A DNA stretch of 64,000 bases from Streptomyces sp. V3I8 (GCF_030817535.1 NZ_JAUSZL010000002.1:6634001-6698000), one strand, 5' to 3'; shown: positions 10,489 to 19,870, counted from the first letter of the stretch. A program made the numbers and translations. The notes: a model not told the origin generated them from the sequence alone.

Positions 10489-11283
10489 TCACTCCCAGCG
10501 GAAGAATTTCCCGGCGGCGGCGAGGCCCACGACCGCCCACACCGCCAGGATCCCGAGGTCGCCCCAGGGCATCCCGGCGCCGTGCCGGAGCACGTCCCGC
10601 AGGCCGTCGGAGAGCGCGGAGATCGGCAGCAGGCCGAGGACGTCCTGCGCCGCCTGCGGGAACCTGTCCAGCGGGACGATCACCCCGCCGCCGACCAGCA
10701 GCAGCAGGAACACCAGGTTCGCGGCGGCCAGTGTGGCCTCCGCCTTCAGCGTGCCGGCCATGAGGAGGCCCAGGCCGGAGAAGGCGGCGGTGCCGAGGAC
10801 CAGGAGCAGCAGCACGGCGAAGGGGCTGCCCTGCGGCGACCAGCCCAGCGCGAGGGCGATCACCGTCACGAGGATCACCTGGAGGACCTCCGTGACCAGC
10901 ACGGACAGGGTCTTGGCCGTCATCAGGCCCCAGCGGGGCAGCGGCGAGACGGCGAGCCGCTTGAGCACCCCGTACCGCCGCTCGAAGCCGGTCGCGATGG
11001 CCTGGCCGGTGAACGCCGTGGACATCACGGCGAGCGCCAGGATGCCCGGCGCGAGGAAGTCGACGGCCTCGCCCTCGCCGGTGTCCACGATGTCCACGGC
11101 GCTGAACAGCACGAGCAGCAGCGTCGGGATGATCACCGTCAGCAGCAGCTGCTCGCCGTTGCGCAGCAGCATCCTCGTCTCGAGGGCCGCCTGTGCCGCG
11201 ATCATCCGGGGCAGCGGGGCCGCTCCCGGACGCGGTGCGTAGGTGCCCCCGCCGGTGGCCGGGGTGTCCGTTCCCGCGCTCAT
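10489..11283 (-). CDS. ABC-2 type transporter permease
   Basis: Membrane subunit of an exporter, 264 residues with six predicted hydrophobic helices in the usual ABC-2 arrangement; a soluble N-terminal tail (about residues 1-30) precedes the first helix. It is encoded directly downstream of, and overlaps by 4 nt (ATGA at 11280-11283), the matching ATPase gene, so the two form one transporter. The exported substrate cannot be told; related pairs handle drugs, lipids or antibiotics. In Streptomyces this pair sits between ctaA and the suf operon. Confidence 0.88.
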   Translation of the reverse strand: MSAGTDTPATGGGTYAPRPGAAPLPRMIAAQAALETRMLLRNGEQLLLTVIIPTLLLVLFSAVDIVDTGEGEAVDFLAPGILALAVMSTAFTGQAIATGFERRYGVLKRLAVSPLPRWGLMTAKTLSVLVTEVLQVILVTVIALALGWSPQGSPFAVLLLLVLGTAAFSGLGLLMAGTLKAEATLAAANLVFLLLLVGGGVIVPLDRFPQAAQDVLGLLPISALSDGLRDVLRHGAGMPWGDLGILAVWAVVGLAAAGKFFRWE

Positions 11284-12203
11284 CCGCGCAGCTCCTTACC
11301 GGTGAGTTCCAGGAAGACGTCCTCCAGGGTGTGCCGTTCCACGGAGATCTTCTCCGGCATCACCCCGTGCTGGGCGCACCAGGTGGTGACGGTCGCAAGC
11401 AGCTGCGGATCGATCCTGCCGCCCACCCGGTACGAGCCCGGGGCGGGCTCGGCCGCCGTGGAGTCCGCCGGGAGGGCCTTGAGGAGCGAGGTCATGTCCA
11501 GGCCGGGGCGGCCGCTGAACCGCAGGGTGTTCTCGGCGCCGCCGCGGCACAGCTCCTCCGGGGAGCCCTGGGCGACGACCCGGCCCGCGTCGATGATCGC
11601 CACGTCGTCGGCGAGCTGCTCGGCCTCGTCCATGTGGTGCGTGGTGAGGATCACCGAGACACCGTCGGCCCGCAGGTCGCGCACGAGGTCCCAGGTGGCC
11701 CGGCGGGCCTGCGGGTCGAGGCCCGCGGTCGGCTCGTCCAGGAAGACCAGTTCGGGGCGGCCGACGACGGCCATGGCGAGCGCGAGGCGCTGCCGCTGGC
11801 CGCCCGACAGCCGCCGGTACGTGGTCCGGCCGCAGCCGCCGAGGCCCAGGCGCTCGGTCAGCGCGGCCACGTCCAGCGGGTGCGCGTGCAGCCTCGCGAC
11901 GTGTCCGAGCATCTCGTCGGCGCGGGCGCCGGGGTACACGCCGCCGGACTGCAGCATCACGCCGATGCGGGGGCGCAGGGCGGCGGCCTCGCGCACCGGG
12001 TCGAGGCCCAGCACCCGCACGGTCCCCGAGTCGGGCCTCCGGTAGCCCTCGCAGCTCTCGACGGTGGTCGTCTTGCCCGCGCCGTTGGGTCCCAGGACGG
12101 CGGTGATGCCCGCCCGGGCCACCAGATCCAGGCCGTCCACGGCGGTCTTCCGGCCGTAACGCTTCACCAGAGCGCCGACCTGGACGACTGGGTCACTTCG
12201 CAT
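11280..12203 (-). CDS. ABC transporter ATP-binding protein
   Basis: ATPase of the ABC-2 exporter. Walker A GPNGAGKTT, signature LSGGQRQRL and Walker B LVFLDEPTAGLD are intact, followed by a C-terminal extension of about 90 residues common in drug-export ATPases. The start region is odd: ATGCGAAGTGA occurs twice in frame, giving candidate starts at 12215 and 12203. I prefer 12203, because AGTGAGG precedes it at a suitable distance, whereas 12215 lacks a Shine-Dalgarno sequence and would need leaderless initiation. Length from 12203 is 307 residues. Confidence 0.9.
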   Translation of the reverse strand: MRSDPVVQVGALVKRYGRKTAVDGLDLVARAGITAVLGPNGAGKTTTVESCEGYRRPDSGTVRVLGLDPVREAAALRPRIGVMLQSGGVYPGARADEMLGHVARLHAHPLDVAALTERLGLGGCGRTTYRRLSGGQRQRLALAMAVVGRPELVFLDEPTAGLDPQARRATWDLVRDLRADGVSVILTTHHMDEAEQLADDVAIIDAGRVVAQGSPEELCRGGAENTLRFSGRPGLDMTSLLKALPADSTAAEPAPGSYRVGGRIDPQLLATVTTWCAQHGVMPEKISVERHTLEDVFLELTGKELRG

Positions 12204-12271
12204 GGGCGGCCTCACTTCGCATGAGCGCCAAGTCTAGGGACGGCCGGGCCGGCGCCGACCGGCGGGGCGGG

Positions 12272-13111
12272 TCACGAGGGGCGCGGGGCGGATACGTCGT
12301 TCATGATCCATTCCTCGCGCGGGCGGTGCGTCGCGAGCCACCGCTGCGCGTAGGACACCGCGTCCGCCAGCGGGAACAGCCGCGCGTCGGCCGCCCCCGC
12401 CCGGCCCCGTACGACAGGGCGGTCCCGCTCGAAGTCGGCGCCCATGGTGTCGAACTCCGACGAGCTGATCGAGACCTCCACGACCACCTCCCAGGCCGGT
12501 CCCCCGGGTGTGCGCACGGGCCGGCCGACCTCGACGCGCGGGGCGGGGATCCGGTACTCGGCGAGGTGGAAGGCGGTGCAGGAGTCGTAGCCCGCGCCCA
12601 GCAGCAGGACCCGGGCGCCCCGCTCCTCCAGGCGGGCCAGCGGGCTGCGCTCGCCGAGGCGGCAGTCCGGCGCGTGGTCCCCGACGATCGCCGGCGCGCC
12701 CGGGCCGACGGCCGCGAACGAGGTCTGCGGGTGCGCGCTGCGCAGGGCGCCGGGCCAGGTCCGCAGGGTCTCCGGGATCACGCCCACCCCGCGGGCGGGC
12801 GTCACGAGCGGGTCGTACGCGGGCATCGTGGCGCGGATCGCCGGCCACCACTCCTCGGGCACGGGCGGGTGGCTCCACAGGGACGGGTCGGAGAGGTGGC
12901 CGGTCTGGGTGGGGACCACGAGCGTGCCGTCGGGACCGAGCGCGTCGAGCAGTGCCTGGATCACGGCGACCGCGCCGCCGTTCACCCATCCGAGGGAACT
13001 GAGCGAAGAGTGTACGAGAAGTGTCTCGCCGGGGTGTACGCCGAGCGCGCGCAGGTCCGCGGCGAGGGTGGCGCGGGTGACGAGTGGGCCGGTGGGAGGC
13101 GGTGTCGGCAT
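12272..13111 (-). CDS. AAC(3)-family N-acetyltransferase
   Basis: Acetyl-CoA-dependent acetyltransferase of the aminoglycoside 3-N-acetyltransferase superfamily (YokD fold). Visible family features are the N-terminal [17 protein letters not shown], the [16 protein letters not shown] segment, [28 protein letters not shown], and [20 protein letters not shown] start at the ATG 13109-13111 (product [16 protein letters not shown], 279 residues) since upstream in-frame codons lack a binding site. The real substrate is unknown; many actinomycete homologues are chromosomal and do not confer resistance. It is divergent from sufR. Confidence 0.82.
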   Translation of the reverse strand: MPTPPPTGPLVTRATLAADLRALGVHPGETLLVHSSLSSLGWVNGGAVAVIQALLDALGPDGTLVVPTQTGHLSDPSLWSHPPVPEEWWPAIRATMPAYDPLVTPARGVGVIPETLRTWPGALRSAHPQTSFAAVGPGAPAIVGDHAPDCRLGERSPLARLEERGARVLLLGAGYDSCTAFHLAEYRIPAPRVEVGRPVRTPGGPAWEVVVEVSISSSEFDTMGADFERDRPVVRGRAGAADARLFPLADAVSYAQRWLATHRPREEWIMNDVSAPRPS

Positions 13112-13186
13112 GGTTCGCCAGTCTCGCCGACCGCTCCCCGCGGCGCCACCGGATTGATCGATCAAAGATCATCGCCGCAGGTCAGA

Positions 13187-13200
13187 TTAGGTTTACCTAA
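13187..13200. promoter_or_regulatory. Iron-box-like palindrome upstream of sufR
   Basis: A perfect 14-bp palindrome, TTAGGTTTACCTAA, lies between the AAC(3)-like gene and sufR. Its arms match the outer arms of the DmdR/IdeR iron box (TTAGG...CCTAA), but the spacing is 5 bp shorter than the 19-bp consensus. It could add iron control to the suf operon or belong to the promoter; this is inference. Confidence 0.45.
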
Positions 13201-13258
13201 GTGATGCAGCGCACCCCCCTCGGCATGGACACGGCTTGTCACTCCCTGGGGAATTACG

Positions 13259-13272
13259 CAACAATGGTGTTG
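13259..13272. promoter_or_regulatory. SufR operator CAAC-N6-GTTG overlapping the sufR start
   Basis: CAAC at 13259-13262 and GTTG at 13269-13272 form an inverted repeat with a six-base spacer. I recall CAAC-N6-GTTG as the reported SufR recognition sequence of Streptomyces avermitilis. Its last base is the first base of the GTG start codon of sufR, so a bound repressor would sit on the transcription and translation start together; this suggests a very short or absent leader. Confidence 0.8.
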
Positions 13273-14042
13273 TGAAAAACGTCGGCGAGGCTCAGGAGAC
13301 CCCCGCGGGGGCCCCTCAGGAGGAACTCGCGACCGGTGAGCGCTCCACGCGCAACCGTGTCGCGCGGTCCATCCTGGACCACGGCCCGTCGACCGTCGCC
13401 GACCTCGCCGGACGGCTCGGCCTCACCCAGGCCGCCGTCCGCCGCCACCTGGACGCCCTCGTCGGTGACGACGTCGTGGAGGCCCGCGAGCAGCGGGTCT
13501 ACGGCGCGCGCACCCGCGGGCGGCCCGCCAAGGTGTTCGCGCTGACCGACTGCGGCCGGGACGCCTTCGACCAGTCCTACGACAAGCTCGCCGCGGACGC
13601 CCTGCGCTGGATCGCGGAGCGCGAGGGCGGGGAGGACGCGCTCGTCGCCTTCGCCCGCGCCAGGATGGCCGCCCAGGCCGGTGCCTACCGCGCGGCCGTC
13701 GAGTCCGCCGCCCCCGACAAGCGCGCCGAAGCGCTGGCCAGGGCCCTGAGCGCGGACGGGTACGCTGCTACGGCGCGCAGCGCGCCGGTCGGCGAGCAGC
13801 TCTGCCAGCACCACTGCCCGGTCGCCCATGTCGCCGAGCAGTTCCCGCAGCTGTGCGAGGCGGAGACCGAGATCTTCTCCCAGCTCCTCGGGACCCACGT
13901 GCAGCGGCTGGCCACCATCGCCCACGGCGACGGCGTCTGCACGACGTTCATCCCCGAGATTTCCCATTCGGCCAAGCCTTCTTCCATGTCCGACATCACC
14001 GATAACGCATCCGTAAGCACCGCCGGGAGGAACCCCGCATGA
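13272..14042 (+). CDS. sufR: SufR, Fe-S cluster-sensing repressor of the suf operon
   Basis: Winged-helix repressor (DeoR/ArsR-like) that holds an Fe-S cluster and represses the suf operon when clusters are sufficient. The HTH is at about residues 36-66 ([24 protein letters not shown] in part), and the cluster ligands are the C-terminal cysteines Cys178, Cys182 and Cys195, with another at 223. The GTG at 13272 gives 256 residues; a TTG at 13236 would add 12 residues but put the operator inside the gene. The 3' end overlaps sufB by ATGA, so it is the first gene of the operon and autoregulated. Confidence 0.93.
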   Translation: MKNVGEAQETPAGAPQEELATGERSTRNRVARSILDHGPSTVADLAGRLGLTQAAVRRHLDALVGDDVVEAREQRVYGARTRGRPAKVFALTDCGRDAFDQSYDKLAADALRWIAEREGGEDALVAFARARMAAQAGAYRAAVESAAPDKRAEALARALSADGYAATARSAPVGEQLCQHHCPVAHVAEQFPQLCEAETEIFSQLLGTHVQRLATIAHGDGVCTTFIPEISHSAKPSSMSDITDNASVSTAGRNPA

Positions 14043-15463
14043 CGCTCCCCATCGAGGAGACCGCCCACCCCGAGCTCGAGGGTCTGGGCAACTACGAATA
14101 CGGCTGGGCCGACTCCGACGTGGCCGGTGCCTCTGCCAAGCGCGGTATCAACGAGGACGTAGTCCGGGACATCTCCGCCAAGAAGAACGAGCCGGAGTGG
14201 ATGACCAAGCTCCGTCTCAAGGGCCTGCGCCTGTTCGACAAGAAGCCCATGCCGAACTGGGGCTCCGACCTCTCCGGCATCGACTTCGACAACATCAAGT
14301 ACTTCGTGCGTTCCACGGAGAAGCAGGCGGAGTCCTGGGAGGACCTGCCCGAGGACATCAAGAACACGTACGACAAGCTCGGCATCCCCGAGGCGGAGAA
14401 GCAGCGCCTCGTCGCCGGTGTCGCGGCCCAGTACGAGTCCGAGGTCGTCTACCACCAGATCAACGAGGAGCTCGAGGCGCAGGGTGTCATCTTCATGGAC
14501 ACCGACACGGCGCTGAAGGAGCACCCGGAGCTCTTCAAGGAGTACTTCGGCACGGTCATCCCGGTCGGCGACAACAAGTTCGCGTCGCTGAACACCGCGG
14601 TGTGGTCCGGCGGCTCGTTCATCTACGTCCCCAAGGGCGTGCACGTCGAGATCCCGCTCCAGGCCTACTTCCGTATCAACACGGAGAACATGGGCCAGTT
14701 CGAGCGGACGCTGATCATCGTCGACGAGGGCGCCTACGTGCACTACGTCGAGGGCTGCACGGCGCCGATCTACTCCTCGGACTCCCTGCACTCCGCGGTG
14801 GTCGAGATCATCGTGAAGAAGGGCGGCCGCTGCCGCTACACGACCATCCAGAACTGGTCGAACAACGTCTACAACCTCGTCACCAAGCGCGCCGTGGCGT
14901 ACGAGGGCGCGACCATGGAGTGGATCGACGGCAACATCGGCTCCAAGGTCACCATGAAGTACCCGGCCGTCTACCTGATGGGCGAGCACGCCAAGGGCGA
15001 GACCCTCTCCATCGCCTTCGCGGGCGAGGGCCAGCACCAGGACGCCGGCTCCAAGATGGTCCACATGGCGCCGAACACGTCCTCCAACATCGTGTCGAAG
15101 TCCGTGGCGCGCGGCGGCGGCCGTACGTCCTACCGCGGTCTCGTCGAGATCGGCGAGGGCGCCCACGGCTCGAAGTCGAACGTGCTGTGCGACGCGCTGC
15201 TCGTCGACACCATCTCCCGCTCGGACACCTACCCCTACGTGGACGTCCGCGAGGACGACGTGTCCATGGGGCACGAGGCCACCGTCTCCAAGGTGAGCGA
15301 CGACCAGCTCTTCTACCTGATGAGCCGGGGCATGACCGAGTTCGAGGCGATGGCGATGATCGTGCGCGGCTTCGTCGAGCCCATCGCGAAGGAGCTGCCC
15401 ATGGAGTACGCCCTGGAGCTCAACCGGCTGATCGAGCTGCAGATGGAGGGCTCGGTCGGTTAA
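14039..15463 (+). CDS. sufB: Fe-S cluster assembly protein SufB
   Basis: Scaffold subunit of the SufBCD complex on which new Fe-S clusters are built. It is 474 residues, full length, with the family's beta-helix core and the conserved C-terminal stretch [20 protein letters not shown]. No intein interrupts it, unlike the mycobacterial gene. The ATG at 14039 overlaps the sufR stop (ATGA), indicating coupling. The ribosome-binding sequence GGGAGGAA sits at about 14028-14035 within sufR. Confidence 0.97.
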   Translation: MTLPIEETAHPELEGLGNYEYGWADSDVAGASAKRGINEDVVRDISAKKNEPEWMTKLRLKGLRLFDKKPMPNWGSDLSGIDFDNIKYFVRSTEKQAESWEDLPEDIKNTYDKLGIPEAEKQRLVAGVAAQYESEVVYHQINEELEAQGVIFMDTDTALKEHPELFKEYFGTVIPVGDNKFASLNTAVWSGGSFIYVPKGVHVEIPLQAYFRINTENMGQFERTLIIVDEGAYVHYVEGCTAPIYSSDSLHSAVVEIIVKKGGRCRYTTIQNWSNNVYNLVTKRAVAYEGATMEWIDGNIGSKVTMKYPAVYLMGEHAKGETLSIAFAGEGQHQDAGSKMVHMAPNTSSNIVSKSVARGGGRTSYRGLVEIGEGAHGSKSNVLCDALLVDTISRSDTYPYVDVREDDVSMGHEATVSKVSDDQLFYLMSRGMTEFEAMAMIVRGFVEPIAKELPMEYALELNRLIELQMEGSVG

Positions 15464-15523
15464 GACCCGCCCCCGAAGCAGTCGCCAGAATTCTTGACGC
15501 AGGAAGAGAGCAGACCGACAGCC

Positions 15524-16705
15524 ATGGCTGAGGCTTCTAATATCCCGGTGGGATCCACCACCGCCGGCCAGATCGCGGTGGCCGCCGAGTCGACCGTCGC
15601 CACGCGCATGAGCGCGCCCCCCTCCTTCGACGTGGCGGACTTCCCGGTCCCCCACGGCCGCGAGGAGGAATGGCGGTTCACGCCGCTGGAGCGCCTGCGC
15701 GGGCTGCACGACGGCACCGCGGTCGCCACCGGCGACGGCGTGCAGGTCGACATCACCGCGCCCGAGGGTGTCGTCGTCGAGACCGTCGGCCGCGACGACG
15801 CCCGGCTCGGCCGGGCGGGCACCCCCGTGGACCGCGTCGCCGCGCAGGCCTACTCGGCGTTCGAGAAGGCCGGTGTCGTCACCGTCCCCAAGGAGACGGT
15901 GCTCACCGAGCCGATCCGCATCGCCGTGCAGGGCCGGGGCGGTGTCGCCTACGGCCACCAGGTCATCGAGCTGGAAGCCTTCGCCGAGGCCGTCGTCGTC
16001 ATCGACCACACCGGTGACGCGGTGCTCGCGGCCAACGTCGACTACGTCCTCGGTGACGGCGCGAAGCTCACCGTCGTCTCCGTCCAGGACTGGGACGACA
16101 AGGCCGTCCACGTCGCCCAGCACAACGCGCTGATCGGCCGGGACGCCACCTTCAAGTCCTTCGTGGTCACCTTCGGCGGCGACGTGGTGCGCCTGCACCC
16201 GCGCGTCACCTACGCCGGCCCCGGCGGCGAGGCCGAGCTCTTCGGCCTGTACTTCACGGACGCCGGCCAGCACCAGGAGCACCGCCTCCTGGTCGACCAC
16301 AACGTCCCGCACTGCAAGTCCAACGTCGTCTACAAGGGCGCCCTCCAGGGCGAGAGCGCCCACGCGGTCTGGATCGGCGACGTCCTCATCGAGGCCGCGG
16401 CCGAGGGCACGGACACGTACGAGATGAACCGGAACCTGGTGCTGACCGACGGCGCCCGGGTCGACTCCGTGCCCAATCTGGAGATCGAGACCGGCGAGAT
16501 CGTCGGTGCCGGACACGCCTCGGCGACCGGCCGCTTCGACGACGAGCAGCTCTTCTACCTGATGGCCCGCGGCATCGCGGCCGACGACGCCCGACGGCTC
16601 GTCGTGCGCGGCTTCTTCGCCGAGCTGGTCCAGCAGATCGGTGTCGACGACATCGAAGAGCGCCTCCTCGTGAAGATCGACAAGGAGCTGGAGGCGTCGG
16701 TCTGA
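15524..16705 (+). CDS. sufD: Fe-S cluster assembly protein SufD
   Basis: Paralogue and partner of SufB in the SufBC2D scaffold, needed for iron acquisition by the complex. The 393-residue product starts at ATG 15524 (MAEASNIPVG...), the start I know from relatives; a TTG at 15494 would add 10 residues. The C-terminal beta-helix signature with GHASATGRFDDEQLFYLMARG mirrors that of SufB. It lies 60 nt after sufB and its stop overlaps the start of the Rieske gene by one base (TGATG). Confidence 0.96.
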   Translation: MAEASNIPVGSTTAGQIAVAAESTVATRMSAPPSFDVADFPVPHGREEEWRFTPLERLRGLHDGTAVATGDGVQVDITAPEGVVVETVGRDDARLGRAGTPVDRVAAQAYSAFEKAGVVTVPKETVLTEPIRIAVQGRGGVAYGHQVIELEAFAEAVVVIDHTGDAVLAANVDYVLGDGAKLTVVSVQDWDDKAVHVAQHNALIGRDATFKSFVVTFGGDVVRLHPRVTYAGPGGEAELFGLYFTDAGQHQEHRLLVDHNVPHCKSNVVYKGALQGESAHAVWIGDVLIEAAAEGTDTYEMNRNLVLTDGARVDSVPNLEIETGEIVGAGHASATGRFDDEQLFYLMARGIAADDARRLVVRGFFAELVQQIGVDDIEERLLVKIDKELEASV

Positions 16706-17034
16706 TGGCTGACTCCGTTACGTTCCTGCGCGCCTGCGGGCTCGGCGAGCTGGAGGAGGACACCCCCAAGCGGGTGGAACTCGACGGCACGCCGGTCTCC
16801 GTCGTGCGGACCGAGGGCGAGGTGTTCGCGATCAACGACATCTGCTCGCACGCGAACGTCTCGCTCTCCGAGGGCGAGGTGGAGGACTGTCAGATCGAGT
16901 GCTGGCTGCACGGCTCCGCGTTCGACCTCAGAACCGGCAAGCCGTCCGGCCTACCCGCGACGCGCCCCGTCCCCGTATACCCCGTAAAGATCGAAGGGGA
17001 CGACGTGCTCGTCTCCCTCACCCAGGAGTCCTGA
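16705..17034 (+). CDS. Rieske-type [2Fe-2S] ferredoxin
   Basis: A 109-residue small Rieske protein like the ferredoxin subunit of bacterial non-heme dioxygenases. Ligands are clear: Cys47-x-His49 and Cys66-x2-His69 in the two Rieske boxes (CSH and CWLHG). It lies inside the suf operon between sufD and sufC, with its start overlapping the sufD stop by one base and a 7-nt gap to sufC, so it is made with the assembly machinery. A role as electron donor to Fe-S assembly is plausible, but no oxygenase is nearby. Confidence 0.93.
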   Translation: MADSVTFLRACGLGELEEDTPKRVELDGTPVSVVRTEGEVFAINDICSHANVSLSEGEVEDCQIECWLHGSAFDLRTGKPSGLPATRPVPVYPVKIEGDDVLVSLTQES

Positions 17035-17041
17035 GGAACCC

Positions 17042-17806
17042 ATGGCAACGCTTGAAATCCACGACCTGCACGTCACCGTCGAGGCCGACAACGCCACGAA
17101 GGAGATCCTCAAGGGCGTCGACCTCACCGTGAAGCAGGGCGAGACCCACGCCATCATGGGCCCGAACGGCTCCGGCAAGTCGACCCTCGCCTACTCGCTC
17201 GCGGGCCACCCGAAGTACACGATCACCGGCGGCACCGTCACCCTCGACGGCGAGGACGTCCTCGAGATGTCCGTCGACGAGCGCGCTCGCGCGGGCCTCT
17301 TCCTCGCCATGCAGTACCCGGTCGAGGTCCCCGGCGTCTCCGTCTCCAACTTCCTGCGCACCTCCGCCACCGCGATCCGCGGTGAGGCCCCCAAGCTCCG
17401 CCTGTGGGTCAAGGAGGTCAAGGAGGCCATGCAGCGCCTCAACATGGACCCGGCCTTCGCCGAGCGCAACGTGAACGAGGGCTTCTCCGGCGGTGAGAAG
17501 AAGCGCCACGAGATCCTCCAGCTGGAGCTGCTCAAGCCGAAGATCGCGATCCTCGACGAGACCGACTCCGGCCTGGACGTCGACGCCCTGCGCGTCGTCT
17601 CCGAGGGCGTCAACCGCGTCCGTGAGAGCGGTGAGGTCGGCACCCTGCTGATCACGCACTACACGCGCATCCTGCGCTACATCAAGCCCGACCACGTGCA
17701 CGTGTTCGCGAACGGCCGTATCGCCGAGTCCGGCGGCGCGGAGCTCGCCGACCAGCTCGAGGCCGAGGGCTACGACAAGTACGTGAAGGGTGGCGCATCC
17801 GCGTGA
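17042..17806 (+). CDS. sufC: Fe-S cluster assembly ATPase SufC
   Basis: ABC-type ATPase that drives conformational change of the SufBCD scaffold; soluble, not a transporter. Walker A GPNGSGKST is at residues 40-48, the modified signature FSGGEKKRHEI lies in the second half, and the Walker B region reads ILDETDSGLD, all characteristic of SufC. The 254-residue length is normal. GAGGAACCC precedes the ATG. Its stop overlaps the GTG start of sufS (GTGA). Confidence 0.97.
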   Translation: MATLEIHDLHVTVEADNATKEILKGVDLTVKQGETHAIMGPNGSGKSTLAYSLAGHPKYTITGGTVTLDGEDVLEMSVDERARAGLFLAMQYPVEVPGVSVSNFLRTSATAIRGEAPKLRLWVKEVKEAMQRLNMDPAFAERNVNEGFSGGEKKRHEILQLELLKPKIAILDETDSGLDVDALRVVSEGVNRVRESGEVGTLLITHYTRILRYIKPDHVHVFANGRIAESGGAELADQLEAEGYDKYVKGGASA

Positions 17807-19059
17807 CGCAGTTGCCGGGCCTCCTCGACACCGAGGCGATCCGTAAGGACTTCCCCATCCTGGACCGGCAGGTCCACGACGGCAAGAAGCTCGTGTACCT
17901 GGACAACGCGGCGACCTCGCAGAAGCCGCGCCAGGTGCTGGACGCCCTCAGTGGTTACTACGAGCAGTACAACGCCAACGTCCACCGCGGTGTGCATGTG
18001 CTCGCGGAGGAGGCCACGGCGCTGTACGAGGGCGCGCGCGACAAGGTCGCCGCGTTCGTCAACGCGCCGAGCCGCGACGAGGTCATCTTCACGAAGAACG
18101 CCTCCGAGTCGCTCAACCTCGTGGCCAACATGCTCGGCTGGGCGGACGAGCCCTACCGCGTGGACCACGAGACCGAGATCGTCATCACGGAGATGGAGCA
18201 CCACTCCAACATCGTGCCGTGGCAGCTGCTCGCGCAGCGCACCGGCGCGAAGCTGAAGTGGTTCGGCCTGACCGACGACGGCCGGCTCGACCTGTCCAAC
18301 ATCGACGAGATCATCACGGAGAAGACGAAGATCGTCTCCTTCGTGCTGGTGTCGAACATCCTGGGCACGGTCAACCCGGTCGAGGCGATAGTGCGCCGTG
18401 CGCAGGAGGTCGGCGCGCTGGTCTGCATCGACGCCTCCCAGGCCGCCCCGCACATGCCGCTGGACGTCCAGGCCCTGCAGGCCGACTTCGTGGCCTTCAC
18501 CGGCCACAAGATGTGCGGCCCGACCGGCATCGGCGTCCTGTGGGGCCGCCAGGAGCTGCTCGAGGACCTGCCGCCGTTCCTCGGCGGCGGCGAGATGATC
18601 GAGACGGTGTCGATGCACTCGTCGACGTACGCTCCGGCCCCGCACAAGTTCGAGGCGGGCACCCCGCCGATCGCCCAGGCGGTCGGACTCGGCGCGGCCA
18701 TCGACTACCTGAACGCGATCGGCATGGACAAGGTCCTCGCGCACGAGCACGCCCTCACCGAGTACGCGGTGAAGCGGCTCGGCGCGGTCCCGGACCTGCG
18801 GATCATCGGCCCGAACACGGCCGAGGACCGCGGCGCGGCGATCTCGTTCACGCTGGGCGACATCCACCCGCACGACGTGGGCCAGGTCCTCGACGAGCAG
18901 GGCATCGCCGTCCGGGTCGGCCACCACTGCGCACGGCCGGTCTGCCTGCGGTACGGAATTCCTGCGACCACCCGAGCGTCGTTCTATCTGTACTCCACGC
19001 CTGCCGAGATCGACGCACTGGTCGACGGTCTGGAGCACGTACGGAACTTCTTCGGCTGA
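17803..19059 (+). CDS. sufS: Cysteine desulfurase SufS
   Basis: PLP enzyme of the type II (CsdB/SufS) desulfurases that takes sulfur from cysteine. The PLP-binding lysine is Lys236 in FTGHKMCGP and the persulfide-forming cysteine is Cys376 in RVGHHCARP. Product is 418 residues from the GTG at 17803, which overlaps the sufC stop. Sulfur is passed to the SufU encoded 14 nt downstream, as in Gram-positive systems that lack SufE. Confidence 0.97.
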   Translation: MTQLPGLLDTEAIRKDFPILDRQVHDGKKLVYLDNAATSQKPRQVLDALSGYYEQYNANVHRGVHVLAEEATALYEGARDKVAAFVNAPSRDEVIFTKNASESLNLVANMLGWADEPYRVDHETEIVITEMEHHSNIVPWQLLAQRTGAKLKWFGLTDDGRLDLSNIDEIITEKTKIVSFVLVSNILGTVNPVEAIVRRAQEVGALVCIDASQAAPHMPLDVQALQADFVAFTGHKMCGPTGIGVLWGRQELLEDLPPFLGGGEMIETVSMHSSTYAPAPHKFEAGTPPIAQAVGLGAAIDYLNAIGMDKVLAHEHALTEYAVKRLGAVPDLRIIGPNTAEDRGAAISFTLGDIHPHDVGQVLDEQGIAVRVGHHCARPVCLRYGIPATTRASFYLYSTPAEIDALVDGLEHVRNFFG

Positions 19060-19073
19060 GGAGCTGCTGAGTC

Positions 19074-19541
19074 GTGAAGCTGGATTCGATGTACCAGGAA
19101 GTCATCCTGGACCACTACAAGCACCCCCACGGGCGGGGCTTGCGGGATGGCGATGCCGAAGTGCACCACGTCAACCCGACGTGCGGCGACGAGATCACGC
19201 TGCGCGTGAAGTACGACGGCACGACGATCAGTGACGTCTCGTACGAGGGCCAGGGCTGCTCCATCAGCCAGGCCTCGGCCTCCGTACTGAACGACCTGCT
19301 CGTGGGCAAGGACCTGGCCGAGGCGCAGAGGATCCAGGAGACCTTCCTGGAGCTGATGCAGTCCAAGGGTCGCATCGAGCCCGACGACGCGATGGAAGAA
19401 GTCCTGGAGGACGCGGTCGCGTTCGCCGGGGTCTCGAAGTACCCGGCCCGCGTCAAGTGCGCGCTGCTGAGCTGGATGGCCTGGAAGGACGCGACGGCCC
19501 AGGCCCTGGGCGAGGCCGGCGCCGAGAGGAAGACGGCATGA
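19074..19541 (+). CDS. sufU: SufU, zinc-dependent sulfur-transfer protein
   Basis: IscU-like fold protein that accepts persulfide sulfur from SufS and passes it to SufB. The three zinc/sulfur cysteines are Cys37 (PTCGDE), Cys62 (GQGCSIS) and Cys129 (VKCALL), with Asp39 next to the first; the 18-20-residue insertion typical of SufU is present between the second and third. Start is GTG at 19074. The stop overlaps the downstream sufT start (ATGA). Length 155 residues. Confidence 0.96.
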   Translation: MKLDSMYQEVILDHYKHPHGRGLRDGDAEVHHVNPTCGDEITLRVKYDGTTISDVSYEGQGCSISQASASVLNDLLVGKDLAEAQRIQETFLELMQSKGRIEPDDAMEEVLEDAVAFAGVSKYPARVKCALLSWMAWKDATAQALGEAGAERKTA

Positions 19542-19870
19542 GCGAGACCATCGAGATGAAACCGGCCTCCGAGGAAGAAGTCCGCGAGGCCCTGTACGAC
19601 GTCGTCGACCCCGAACTGGGCATCGACGTCGTCAACCTCGGACTGATCTACGGGATCCACATCGACGACGCGAACATCGCGACGATCGACATGACCCTGA
19701 CGTCGGCGGCGTGCCCGCTCACCGACGTCATCGAGGACCAGGCCAAGTCCGCCACGGACGGCATCGTGAACGAGCTCCGCATCAACTGGGTGTGGATGCC
19801 GCCGTGGGGCCCGGACAAGATCACGGACGACGGCCGTGACCAGCTCCGGGCGCTCGGCTTCAACGTCTGA
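19538..19870 (+). CDS. sufT: SufT-like Fe-S assembly factor (MIP18/PaaD-like)
   Basis: A 110-residue DUF59/MIP18-family protein thought to help deliver Fe-S clusters to apoproteins. Visible features are VVDPELGIDVVNLGLIY near residues 24-40 and the conserved LTSAACPLTD with its cysteine near residue 63. The ATG at 19538 overlaps the sufU stop. It closes the sufR-B-D-Rieske-C-S-U-T operon and is followed by a strong hairpin. Function in this organism is inferred from family and position. Confidence 0.92.
   Translation: MSETIEMKPASEEEVREALYDVVDPELGIDVVNLGLIYGIHIDDANIATIDMTLTSAACPLTDVIEDQAKSATDGIVNELRINWVWMPPWGPDKITDDGRDQLRALGFNV

Noticed and set aside
12272..13111. Calling the AAC(3)-family gene an antibiotic-resistance determinant
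   Set aside because: Family membership is clear but no resistance-specific feature is visible, and many chromosomal actinomycete homologues are not resistance genes.
13685..16516. 943-codon minus-strand open frame opposite sufR-sufB-sufD
   Set aside because: Antisense shadow of three firmly identified genes; composition is Val/Leu/Asp/His-rich with no family motifs.
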